Shown: positions 45,114 through 52,788 of the stretch, piece by piece | Numbering within the stretch: the stretch's first letter is position 1 | Layout of the letters: the number at the start of each line of letters is the position of its first letter | From: AC2028 sp002373595 | GTDB taxonomy: Bacteria > Bacillota > Clostridia > Lachnospirales > Lachnospiraceae | Assembly (NCBI GenBank): GCA_946616365.1 | Contig: CAMOIX010000003.1 | Coordinates: forward strand, 53,897-117,896 | Direction: 5' to 3' | DNA: 64,000 nucleotides | The notes under the pieces: model-generated | What the model was told of the DNA's origin: nothing | Databases searched by the model: none | The model's input: only the letters and a program-made list of their open reading frames with translations | Translations under genes and position numbers: made by a program

Positions 45114-46163
45114 ATGTATTCCTCATTTGAAATTGAAAACATCAAGATAGGAATCTCCGAAGAGCCATTAGTAATCCCGGAGATAGGGATCAATCACGAG
45201 GGCAGTCTTGCTGTGGCAAAGGAAATGGTAGATGCGGCGCAAAGAGCCGGCGCGAAGCTCATCAAGCATCAGACTCATATCGTGGAAGATGAGATGACTC
45301 ATGCTGCCAAAAAAGTGATCCCCGGGAACAGCGATGACTCCATATATGATATTATGGCGAGATGTGCGCTTAGCGAGGAAGAAGAGTATGAACTGAAGAG
45401 TTATACTGAATCCAAAGGAATGATATTTTTGAGTACTCCGTTTTCGAGAGCGGCTGCAGACAGGCTGCATAAGTTTAATGTTTCGGCATACAAGATTGGA
45501 TCGGGGGAGTTAAATAATTATCCCCTTATAAGGCATGTTGCATCATTTGGTAAACCGATGATAGTATCAACCGGGATGAATGACATTCCTGCCATAAAAA
45601 TGGCTGTTGATATACTGGAAGAGTATAAGGTTCCGTATGCGCTCATGCACACCACAAATCTCTATCCGACACCGCCTAATCTTGTTAGACTGGGGGCAAT
45701 GCAAAAAATGATGGAAGCATTCCCAGGAGTACCTATAGGATTGTCAGATCATACGCTCACCAACACGGCTTGCATAGCGGCTATGGCATTGGGAGGGAAC
45801 TTGGTTGAAAGACATTTCACGGATGTTAAAACTAGAAAAGGTCCGGATGTCGTATGCTCCATGGATGAAAAAGAGTGCGGAGAACTTGTGACGGCTGCAC
45901 GCGACATAGTTCTGATGCGCGGCGGAGAAAAAGAAGCTGCAAAGGAAGAACAGGTAACAATAGATTTTGCTTTTGCAACGGTATGCACGATCAGGCCGAT
46001 AAAAAAAGGCGAGGTGTTCAGCAGAGATAACATCTGGGTGAAGAGACCGGGAACTGGAGAGATCAAAGCAATTGATTATGAGAAGATCCTGGGAAAGACC
46101 GCTTCTGAAGATATAGATAATGATTCACAGCTTTGTTGGAGGATGATAAATGGTACCAATTAA
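45114..46163 (+). CDS. neuB: N-acetylneuraminate/nonulosonate synthase
   Basis: 349 residues. Condenses phosphoenolpyruvate with a 6-carbon amino sugar (ManNAc or a 6-deoxy diamino analogue) to a nine-carbon nonulosonic acid. The TIM barrel has IPEIGINHEGSLAVAKEMVDAA, IKHQTHIVEDEMT, KIGSGELNNYPLI, VSTGMNDIPAIK and IGLSDHTLTNTACIAAMALGG. The C-terminal SAF/antifreeze-like domain (about 285-349) has IRPIKKGEVFSRDNIWVKRPGTG. All expected regions are present. Substrate choice (sialic versus legionaminic) is not settled by sequence. Its 3' end overlaps neuC by 14 bases. Confidence 0.93.
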   Translation: MYSSFEIENIKIGISEEPLVIPEIGINHEGSLAVAKEMVDAAQRAGAKLIKHQTHIVEDEMTHAAKKVIPGNSDDSIYDIMARCALSEEEEYELKSYTESKGMIFLSTPFSRAAADRLHKFNVSAYKIGSGELNNYPLIRHVASFGKPMIVSTGMNDIPAIKMAVDILEEYKVPYALMHTTNLYPTPPNLVRLGAMQKMMEAFPGVPIGLSDHTLTNTACIAAMALGGNLVERHFTDVKTRKGPDVVCSMDEKECGELVTAARDIVLMRGGEKEAAKEEQVTIDFAFATVCTIRPIKKGEVFSRDNIWVKRPGTGEIKAIDYEKILGKTASEDIDNDSQLCWRMINGTN

Positions 46164-47313
46164 TCTGGAAAGGGACAGAAGCAAAAAAAGGATTTTGTTC
46201 ATTACGGGAACGAGAGCGGATTACGGTAAGATAAAGTCGCTATTGCGTATCCTCGAAGACAGTGAAGATTACGAACCGTTTATTTTCGTGTGTGGAATGC
46301 ACCTGTTAAAGAATCTGGGCTATACATATAACGAGGTTCTTAAGGACGGATATAAGAATATTCACGTGGCATACGGTATATTGCCTACGGCTGACCAGTG
46401 CGCAAATCTTGGAAATACGGTTTCGTATCTTTCCGGATATGTTAGAAATGTTGAGCCAGACATGATTATAATCCATGGAGATCGTATGGATGCTCTTGCG
46501 GGAGCGGTTGTCGGCGCATTACACAATATTCTCGTCGGGCATATAGAAGGCGGAGAATTATCCGGCACGATAGATGAATCGATAAGACATGCTATTTCCA
46601 AATTTGCTCACATTCATTTTGTGTGTACGGAAGAGGCAAAAAAGAGACTGATCCAAATGGGAGAAGCGGCCGAGAGGATTCATATTATCGGATCTCCGGA
46701 TATAGACATCATGATGAGCAATGCGCTTCCTTCGCTTGAAGAAGCAAAGGAGAGATATGATATCGGATTCGGAGAATACGCTATACTTATGTATCATCCG
46801 GTTACGACAGAATTCGACCTGCTTGGAAGTAAGATAAGAATCGTAGTTGATGCGGTTTCTGAAAGCGGATTGAATTATATTGTTATCTATCCGAATAACG
46901 ATCTGGGGTCTGAGATCATTCTGCGTGAATACGAAAGACTTGAAGGTCTAGAGCGATTCAGACTGTTTCCGTCGATAAGGTTTGAATATTTCCTGACCTT
47001 CCTTAAGAATGCTAAATTTATGATCGGAAACTCAAGTGCAGGAGTGCGAGAAGCAGGCATCTACGGTGTGCCTGCCATAGATATCGGAACCAGACAGAAC
47101 GGACGATATAGTACAAATACATCCAAAAACATTCAACATACAAATGAGAATTGGGAAGAAATCCTATCGGCAATTGAGAAGGTGGATGAACATAGGTTTG
47201 AAGCCAGCCTTTTTGGTGAGGGAGAGAGTAATAAGAGATTTATGGATGTGATAAGTGCTCCCGGTTTTTGGGATGCGAGCATACAGAAGAAGTTTATTGA
47301 TATAGATATTTAG
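46150..47313 (+). CDS. neuC: UDP-N-acetylglucosamine 2-epimerase, hydrolysing (NeuC/LegG-like)
   Basis: 387 residues. Removes UDP from and epimerises UDP-GlcNAc (giving ManNAc) or the bacillosamine-type analogue (giving the legionaminic precursor). Features: RILFITGTRADYGKIKSLLR, IIHGDRMDALAGAVVGALHN, VGHIEGGELSGTIDESIRHA, SKFAHIHFVCTEEAKKRL, IGSPDIDIM and MIGNSSAGVREAGIYGVP. Ribosome site GGAGG at 46138-46142. Paired with neuB; no aminotransferase or 4,6-dehydratase of the legionaminate route (LegB/LegC) is in the window, which leans to the ManNAc/sialic route, but those genes could lie elsewhere. Confidence 0.93.
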   Translation: MVPINLERDRSKKRILFITGTRADYGKIKSLLRILEDSEDYEPFIFVCGMHLLKNLGYTYNEVLKDGYKNIHVAYGILPTADQCANLGNTVSYLSGYVRNVEPDMIIIHGDRMDALAGAVVGALHNILVGHIEGGELSGTIDESIRHAISKFAHIHFVCTEEAKKRLIQMGEAAERIHIIGSPDIDIMMSNALPSLEEAKERYDIGFGEYAILMYHPVTTEFDLLGSKIRIVVDAVSESGLNYIVIYPNNDLGSEIILREYERLEGLERFRLFPSIRFEYFLTFLKNAKFMIGNSSAGVREAGIYGVPAIDIGTRQNGRYSTNTSKNIQHTNENWEEILSAIEKVDEHRFEASLFGEGESNKRFMDVISAPGFWDASIQKKFIDIDI

Positions 47314-47339
47314 GGCCGGATAGATAAGGAGGATCTCTG

Positions 47340-49523
47340 ATGGTTGAAGACTTTTTGAAAGACATATATAAAAAGGCTATGACGATAGAGCTTATCAAGG
47401 AAGTCAAGCTCTCTAATGATCTGCGCTCTGTACGCAAAACCTATGAGACTTGGAACAGACTTCTTGGATATATAGATTATATCCGCGACGACTTAAAAGT
47501 AAATGATCCGGATATGCTCTACGATCTGCTCGCATGCATCCAGGCTACAAGGAATTTTTTTGGTAACAGATCGCTTTTCTCATCTTCTCTTGAAACTGGA
47601 GTGATCCCAAGGCTGATGAGATATATGAGCAATTATACCGGGATAGACGTCACGGAAGGGAAGTGGACACTGGAAAGCGCTCAAACAGGCTATCTTACCA
47701 TACATAACGAAAAGGGAGTGTACTTGCACAGCACTTCGGATCCGATGTGGGAAGCATACTTACTTGCTAGAGATATTTATGATCCTGACGTAAGTACATA
47801 TCGAATACTTGGAGGAGGATTGGGATATCTTCCTTACCAGCTCTGGAGGCTCTCTGAAGGCGCTGCTGATATATTCATATACGAAACGGATAAGAAGCTC
47901 ATTGAATATGCGGATCTGTATGGTGTGTTGAGCTATATAGACAGTGTAAACTTGCATGTCATTCATAAAGATAATCCGGAAGATGTATACTTCGAATTTC
48001 TGGAACCGCTAAAGGAACAGCGGTCCTATAAAAACTACGTGTATTGCTGGAAATATGAGGATTATGACGGAGAATATATAAAAGCAATAGACGAGTTTAT
48101 CCTGAACGAAGGCGTTACAAGAGAATTTGCCAGAAAGTGGGATCTGAACTACGAGAAGAATTCGGAATTAGACCACAAAAATGTCTCTGAACTTGATCCG
48201 AATAGATTTGCAGAAGAGTGGGTGATAGTTGCTGCAGGTCCTTCTGTGGATGAAAATGAGGACTTTATCAGAGAAAGCATAGGACGAAGGACTATATGTA
48301 CGGTAAATACGTCTATCAGGTGGTTTAACAAAAAGAAACTTAGGCCGGATATCTGTGTTGCCTGTGATCCGTTTGATCAATTGGCTGATCATATTGTGGG
48401 AATGGAAGAATCCATAGAGGGTGTTCCTTTGATAGCGGATGCGGTAACCAACTGGAGATTTATGAAGCTATATAGAGGCGAAAAGTACTATGTACTGTCG
48501 TCTTCAAGTGTATCCAATAAAGCAAGAGCTGAGGATATGGAGTATGATTTCTGGACATTTGGAGGAACGGTTGCAGATATGGCATTGTGCACCGCACTTA
48601 AAATGGGAGCCAAGAAGATTTATCTTATCGGAGTGGATCTGGCGTATCCGGGGGGCAAGAACTATTCCGAAAACATGTCGCACAAGATAGAAAGCGGAAT
48701 AAGTAGCGGAGTGATGTGTGCATCTGTGGAGGATACCGAGGTGCAGACTTCGGAAACATTTGTTTTCTTCAAAGGATGCATTGAAGCACATGTCCTTGAC
48801 AGCTCGGAAGTAAAGATAATCAATAAATCCAAACACGGAGCTTATATAAAAGGTACATTCTGCGACCAGTGGTGGGAGAAAAACGGTGACTTATCCACCC
48901 CGGAGGAGTATATCGATTATCTTTCAAAACTGGGAAAAGACAGTCTGATACTCGGATGGAGAGAAAAGTATTATATTCTGTGGCAAACCTTACACAAAAT
49001 GATTGAGAATGGAGTTGAAATGACTAATCAACTCAGGAAAACAGTCACCTCAGAATATAGGAAAATATACGAAACGTTCAAGACAGAACTCGATTGGACA
49101 CCTACTCCCGGAGTGACATATGATCCCGGGCAGATATTTGTATTTACCGGGGCTTTCTACAATGGGAAGGATCCGATGAGCAGAAAAGTTCTCAAGTGTG
49201 CAAAAAGTGTGACGAAAAAAGGCAAAAATGCACTTATTGTAAACACTGCCGAATATCTTGGCGGAGAATTTGTTGCTACTGAAGAAAGAACATCATCGGA
49301 ATATGATAAGAGTCTGGAAAACGCAGAGGTGGTATTCTATGAGAATAAACCGTACGCATATTATCAATTCCCGGATTGCATGCCGGATTTGGATTATATA
49401 AAGGAGTTTTTGGAGTTCGTGGATCTTCACAGGCCTGCACAGCTGATAAAACTCAACGAATACAGTTTGTTGGCTGATTTTTGTTCGGAGTTTATTCCGA
49501 CAGCGCTTTATGACGGTGTTTAG
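47340..49523 (+). CDS. Motility-associated factor (Maf) flagellin glycosyltransferase
   Basis: 727-residue cytoplasmic protein of the Maf/MAF_flag10 (DUF115) family, which transfers nonulosonic acids onto flagellin before export. The central domain (about 290-480) has the hallmark WVIVAAGPSVDENEDFI, TVNTSIRWFNKKKLRPDICVACD, DFWTFGGTVADMALCTA and LIGVDLAYPGGKNYSE. The N-terminal ~280 residues include YRILGGGLGYLPYQLW, a nucleotide-binding-like glycine motif, and IYETDKKLIEYA. A C-terminal ~130-residue extension is of unknown role. A strong AAGGAGGA ribosome site precedes it. With neuA, neuB and neuC it makes a coherent CMP-nonulosonate-to-flagellin route. It is the last gene before the flagellar operon. 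Confidence 0.93.
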   Translation: MVEDFLKDIYKKAMTIELIKEVKLSNDLRSVRKTYETWNRLLGYIDYIRDDLKVNDPDMLYDLLACIQATRNFFGNRSLFSSSLETGVIPRLMRYMSNYTGIDVTEGKWTLESAQTGYLTIHNEKGVYLHSTSDPMWEAYLLARDIYDPDVSTYRILGGGLGYLPYQLWRLSEGAADIFIYETDKKLIEYADLYGVLSYIDSVNLHVIHKDNPEDVYFEFLEPLKEQRSYKNYVYCWKYEDYDGEYIKAIDEFILNEGVTREFARKWDLNYEKNSELDHKNVSELDPNRFAEEWVIVAAGPSVDENEDFIRESIGRRTICTVNTSIRWFNKKKLRPDICVACDPFDQLADHIVGMEESIEGVPLIADAVTNWRFMKLYRGEKYYVLSSSSVSNKARAEDMEYDFWTFGGTVADMALCTALKMGAKKIYLIGVDLAYPGGKNYSENMSHKIESGISSGVMCASVEDTEVQTSETFVFFKGCIEAHVLDSSEVKIINKSKHGAYIKGTFCDQWWEKNGDLSTPEEYIDYLSKLGKDSLILGWREKYYILWQTLHKMIENGVEMTNQLRKTVTSEYRKIYETFKTELDWTPTPGVTYDPGQIFVFTGAFYNGKDPMSRKVLKCAKSVTKKGKNALIVNTAEYLGGEFVATEERTSSEYDKSLENAEVVFYENKPYAYYQFPDCMPDLDYIKEFLEFVDLHRPAQLIKLNEYSLLADFCSEFIPTALYDGV

Positions 49524-49609
49524 AAGCGATAAACGCATATTACCTGTGGAATTTGATGCTTTACCGTGATATACTTCTATTTGGGGAATGATAGATTTTT
49601 ATACCCCCC

Positions 49610-49637
49610 TAATGTTTTGCCGACAGCTTTCCGATAT
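49610..49637 (+). promoter_or_regulatory. Sigma-28 (SigD) type promoter for flaG operon
   Basis: TAAT (49610-49613), a 16-base spacer and TCCGATAT (49630-49637), near the flagellar consensus TAAA-N15-GCCGATAT. It lies in the 239-base gap before flaG, after the Maf gene. The same CCGATAT box precedes both flagellin genes. Confidence 0.6.
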
Positions 49638-49691
49638 ATGAGATAGGGAAGCTTGTTTAGGCGGCTTTGTTGTATGATACTGTTAACTTAA

Positions 49692-49714
49692 GGGATAAAA
49701 ATGGATTTTGTCCC
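49692..49714 (+). promoter_or_regulatory. Leader hairpin with GGA in loop, before flaG
   Basis: In RNA, GGGAUAAAA (49692-49700) pairs with UUUUGUCCC (49706-49714), including one G-U pair; the loop is AUGGA. A second hairpin, AAGGTAT-TTGA-ATACCTT (49724-49741), follows, then the ribosome site GGAGGTGA (49750-49757). A GGA in a hairpin loop plus a GGA in the ribosome site is the layout of CsrA-controlled leaders (inference). Confidence 0.45.
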
Positions 49715-49762
49715 AAATTGCATAAGGTATTTGAATACCTTGTACACACGGAGGTGAGAAAA

Positions 49763-50197
49763 ATGGCAATTGAGGCAGTAAACGGAGTAATGAGTCTTCA
49801 GGCCCAGACCATTGCCACACCGAAAGCAGCACCGGTTTCCAAGGAAACGGCTGAATTTGATTCGGTTCAGGCAACTGATCCCACGGCGAAGATTGATCAG
49901 ACAACCAGAGTGGTTGAGAGTTCAAAGGAAAAGGGAGACGCGAAGGATGGCAATCCCGAGGAGCGTCAGCCTGCCACCAATGAGCAGATCAAGAAGGCAG
50001 TAGAGAAGATCAATCAGAGTAAGATGGCTCAGTCAGAGGCTATCTTCGGAATACACGAAGGAACCAACAGAGTCACCATCAAGATTGTTGACAAAAAGAC
50101 AAAAGAAACCATCAAGGAGCTTCCTCCCGAGAAAACTCTTGATATGATCGCTAAGGTTTGGGAGATGGCGGGATTGCTTGTTGATGAGAAACGCTGA
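49763..50197 (+). CDS. flaG: FlaG family protein
   Basis: 144 residues. FlaG is a small flagellar protein encoded next to fliD and linked to filament length. The N-terminal ~80 residues are low-complexity Ala/Thr/Lys/Glu. The conserved FlaG domain is C-terminal: IFGIHEGTNRVTIKIVDKKTKETIKELPPEKTLDMIAKVWE. The frame is open upstream to 49667, but ATG 49763 is chosen because GGAGGTGA is 5 bases before it and the sigma-28 start lies between. First gene of flaG-fliD-fliS-fliT-like; fliD starts 13 bases after it. Confidence 0.9.
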   Translation: MAIEAVNGVMSLQAQTIATPKAAPVSKETAEFDSVQATDPTAKIDQTTRVVESSKEKGDAKDGNPEERQPATNEQIKKAVEKINQSKMAQSEAIFGIHEGTNRVTIKIVDKKTKETIKELPPEKTLDMIAKVWEMAGLLVDEKR

Positions 50198-50210
50198 AAG
50201 GAGGTAGGAT

Positions 50211-51746
50211 ATGTCACAGATGAGAATGTCCGGACTTATTTCCGGAATGGACACCGACAGCGTTATTCAGCAGCTTGTAGCATCTAAGAAGTCTAAGGTA
50301 GAGACCAAAAAGAAGGAGCAAACCTCTTTTCAGTGGAAACAGGAAATCTGGAAAGACGTAAACAAGCAGCTCAAGGGTCTTATGACCAAGTTTGCCGCAT
50401 CTATGAGGTATACTACCAACTATGCGCAGAAGAAAGCTACCGTCTCGGATACGAGCGTGGCAAGCGTTATAGCTGCTGACGGAGCAAGTGAGAGCGTTCA
50501 GACACTTAAGGTAACGCAACTTGCAAAGAGCGGATACATGACCGGAGGACAGATAGGAGTAGTTACCGACGAGGTTGATGCGAAGGGAAATCCGGTCAAG
50601 GCTCCTGCTACCGCACTTTCCACAATGGGAGAGCTTGGTTACACCGGAACAAGTTCATTTACTGTTAAAGACGGAAAAGGCAATGAGATAGCAAATCTTA
50701 ATATTGGTGCGGGCACTTCGATATCTGACGTGCTTTCGGAACTCAAAGATGCCGGTCTCAACGCATCTTTTGACGAGAAGAACCAGAGGATCTTCATCAG
50801 TTCCAAGAAGTCAGGCGCTGCTTCCGACTTTACCATTTCAGCCGGCGATAATGACGCGTTGAAGGCGCTCGGGATCGATGCGGCATCTGCCAAGAAGATA
50901 GACGGTAAGGACGCCAAGATCGTACTTAACGATGCAGAGTTTACGAGTGATACTAATGTATTCAATATAAATGGACTCACCATCACTGCAATGAAAGAAA
51001 CCGGTGATGAGTCTGTGAGCGTTACCACCTCTCAGGATACTTCTGCGGTTTATGGCAAGATCAAGGAGTTTCTCAAGGGATATAACGAGGTTATCAGCAA
51101 GCTTGACAGCCTTTACGGTGCAGAGAAGCTTTCGTCCAAGTATCTACCCCTTTCTGATGAGGAAAAGGAAACTATGTCCGATTCGGAAGTAGAGAAATAT
51201 GAGCAGAAGATAAAGGACAGCCTGCTCAGTGGCGACTCCACCATGGGAACCATCAGAAATGCCCTGATCTCTGTCATGCAGGACGGATTCGAGGTTAACG
51301 GCGAGAAATTATATCTCTCCAACTTCGGAATAGGTTCATTATCCTACTTTGAGGCTGCTGCTGATGAGAAGCACACTCTTCATATCGATGGAGATGAGGA
51401 TGACGAGAATACTTCCGGCAAGGAAGATAAGCTCAAAACTCTTATCGCTTCCGATCCCGGGAAGGTCACCGGATTCTTTACGAAGCTTTCTCAGGCACTT
51501 TACACCAAGATGAGTGATCTCTCCAGTTCGGTAGACGGATACCGTTCGTTCGGAACCTTCTATGAAGATAAGAAGATGAAGACCGAGTATTCGAGCTTCG
51601 AGAGCAAGATAGCAGATCTTGAAGAAAAGATGAATGCATACGAAGATAAACTCTACAAGAGATTCTCTTCTATGGAAACCGCACTTGCCAAGCTCCAGAA
51701 GAGCACCAGCGCAGTAACAGCCCTCCTTGGAGGCGGTGGTTCATAA
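50211..51746 (+). CDS. fliD: Flagellar filament cap protein FliD
   Basis: 511 residues. Forms the cap at the filament tip that folds incoming flagellin. The N-terminal FliD_N domain has MRMSGLISGMDTDSVIQQLV; the C-terminal FliD_C domain ends in a coiled coil (ESKIADLEEKMNAYEDKLYKRFSSMETALAKLQ) typical of the family. The middle beta-rich region is variable, with in-frame flagellin-hook-IN-like SVTTSQDTSAVYGKIKEF. GAAAGGAGG ribosome site before ATG 50211. Codon use is richer in C-ending codons than the glycosylation genes, as expected for expressed flagellar genes. Confidence 0.95.
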   Translation: MSQMRMSGLISGMDTDSVIQQLVASKKSKVETKKKEQTSFQWKQEIWKDVNKQLKGLMTKFAASMRYTTNYAQKKATVSDTSVASVIAADGASESVQTLKVTQLAKSGYMTGGQIGVVTDEVDAKGNPVKAPATALSTMGELGYTGTSSFTVKDGKGNEIANLNIGAGTSISDVLSELKDAGLNASFDEKNQRIFISSKKSGAASDFTISAGDNDALKALGIDAASAKKIDGKDAKIVLNDAEFTSDTNVFNINGLTITAMKETGDESVSVTTSQDTSAVYGKIKEFLKGYNEVISKLDSLYGAEKLSSKYLPLSDEEKETMSDSEVEKYEQKIKDSLLSGDSTMGTIRNALISVMQDGFEVNGEKLYLSNFGIGSLSYFEAAADEKHTLHIDGDEDDENTSGKEDKLKTLIASDPGKVTGFFTKLSQALYTKMSDLSSSVDGYRSFGTFYEDKKMKTEYSSFESKIADLEEKMNAYEDKLYKRFSSMETALAKLQKSTSAVTALLGGGGS

Positions 51747-51760
51747 ACAACCCAAAAACC

Positions 51761-51794
51761 ATCCCGGATGCCTGCAGTAGCAGACATCCGGGAT
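51761..51794 (+). other. Stable RNA hairpin between fliD and fliS
   Basis: ATCCCGGATG (51761-51770) pairs perfectly with CATCCGGGAT (51785-51794). An inner CTGC/GCAG stem (51772-51775 with 51780-51783) closes on the loop AGTA. No T-run follows (AAATATCGG instead), so it is not a standard terminator. It ends 7 bases before the fliS ribosome site and may be a processing or stability element. Confidence 0.7.
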
Positions 51795-51813
51795 AAATAT
51801 CGGAGAAATAATA

Positions 51814-52200
51814 ATGCCTTTACCTAACGGATATGCACAGTATGCAAATAACAAGATCATGACGGCGTCCCCCGCTGAGCTTACTCTTATGCTCTACGAG
51901 GGTGCTATTAAGTTTTGCAATATTGCGATCGGTGCTATAGAAGAGAATGATGTGCAGAAGGCACACATTAATATAATCAAAGCTCAGAAGATAATAGATT
52001 ATCTCAGAGAGACTCTGAATATGAAATATGCGGTAGCACAGGATTTCGATAATATATACAGTTACCTGGGCTCGAGACTTATCGAGGCGAACACATCGAA
52101 GAATGCCGAGATCCTTGAGGAGGTCAATACCCACCTTCGTTCCGTAAGGGATACTTGGAAAGAGGTCATGAAACTCAACGGCATAACCTGGAGAGGCTGA
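51814..52200 (+). CDS. fliS: Flagellin export chaperone FliS
   Basis: 128 residues, the usual FliS size. Cytoplasmic chaperone that binds the flagellin C-terminus until export. Four-helix bundle signature: YANNKIMTASPAELTLMLYEGAIKFCNIA at residues 6-34 and VNTHLRSVRDTWKEVMKL near the end. CGGAGAAA ribosome site before ATG 51814. Follows fliD after a 67-base gap containing a hairpin; the next gene starts 1 base after its stop. Confidence 0.95.
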   Translation: MPLPNGYAQYANNKIMTASPAELTLMLYEGAIKFCNIAIGAIEENDVQKAHINIIKAQKIIDYLRETLNMKYAVAQDFDNIYSYLGSRLIEANTSKNAEILEEVNTHLRSVRDTWKEVMKLNGITWRG

Positions 52201-52201
52201 G

Positions 52202-52675
52202 ATGGATAATTACCTTGATATATTGGAAGAATCGTTGAAAAAGAAAAAAGAAACCTTAAACCTTATCTTTGAATCGAATGAGAAGGCAAAAGGGATCTTT
52301 GGTGGATCTACAGATAATCTGGATGAAATAGATACATATATAGAAGAAAAAGAAAAACTCACGAAGAGGCTGGAAGAACTGGATGAAGGTTTTGAAAGCG
52401 TATACGAGAGAGTATCAGATGAAATAAAAGCAAATAAGGATATGCATTCCGAGCAGATCAGGAGATTGCAGAAACTGGTCAGGGAGGTCTCGGCGGACAC
52501 GGCCAAGGTTCAGGCACAAGAGTCCAGAATGAGAGCCGATTTTGAGAGATTTATCGAGAAACAAAAAGGCAGCATAGGTGAGGGCAGAAAGCACTCGAGA
52601 GCGGCAATGGCGTACTATCAGAACAAAATGGGCGGACCTGTTTCAGAATCGCCGATAATGGATAAAAAAAATTAA
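52202..52675 (+). CDS. FliT/FlgN-like flagellar chaperone, putative
   Basis: 157 residues, nearly all alpha-helical with heptad patterns (EEKEKLTKRLEELDEGFESVYERV) and a C-terminal AAMAYYQNKMGG, a sequence like the end of FlgN chaperones. Its position directly after fliS is where FliT or FlgN-like export chaperones usually sit, so it may escort FliD or hook-filament junction proteins. Length fits (FlgN about 140-160, FliT about 100-120). No catalytic motif. The exact partner is inference. Confidence 0.72.
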   Translation: MDNYLDILEESLKKKKETLNLIFESNEKAKGIFGGSTDNLDEIDTYIEEKEKLTKRLEELDEGFESVYERVSDEIKANKDMHSEQIRRLQKLVREVSADTAKVQAQESRMRADFERFIEKQKGSIGEGRKHSRAAMAYYQNKMGGPVSESPIMDKKN

Positions 52676-52678
52676 TTT

Positions 52679-52710
52679 GGATCCGGGGGTTAAGTTCTCC
52701 CGGATCCTTT
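52679..52710 (+). terminator. Terminator-like hairpin overlapping the flagellin promoter
   Basis: GGATCCGGG (52679-52687) pairs with CCCGGATCC (52699-52707), followed by TTT. The stem ends the fliT-like transcript. The TAAG -35 of the flagellin sigma-28 promoter lies in the loop, so the two signals share bases. The T-run is short, so efficiency may be modest. Confidence 0.6.
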
Positions 52711-52717
52711 CCGATAT
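52691..52717 (+). promoter_or_regulatory. Sigma-28 promoter for flagellin 1
   Basis: TAAG (52691-52694), 15 bases and TCCGATAT (52710-52717). Spacing and -10 box fit the flagellar sigma-D consensus closely. It is preceded by GGGGT exactly as in the promoter of flagellin 2. Confidence 0.85.
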
Positions 52718-52740
52718 AGGTAGTGTAAGCAAGAGAGACA

Positions 52741-52782
52741 GGTCGCTCGGATGCGACCATAACAGATTCCATTCAGGGAGGA
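52741..52782 (+). promoter_or_regulatory. CsrA-type leader: GGA hairpin plus ribosome-site GGA, flagellin 1
   Basis: GGTCGC (52741-52746) pairs with GCGACC (52753-52758), loop TCGGAT presenting GGA. The ribosome site AGGGAGGA (52775-52782) gives a second GGA. This matches the two-site layout by which CsrA blocks hag translation in Bacillus subtilis, relieved by FliW (known); its operation here is inference. csrA and fliW are not in the window. Confidence 0.6.
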
Positions 52783-52788
52783 AAAACT

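Noticed and set aside
47340..49523. Considered a possible fusion of two genes because of its 727-residue length.
   Set aside because: Maf proteins are commonly 600-750 residues and the three regions are in one uninterrupted frame.
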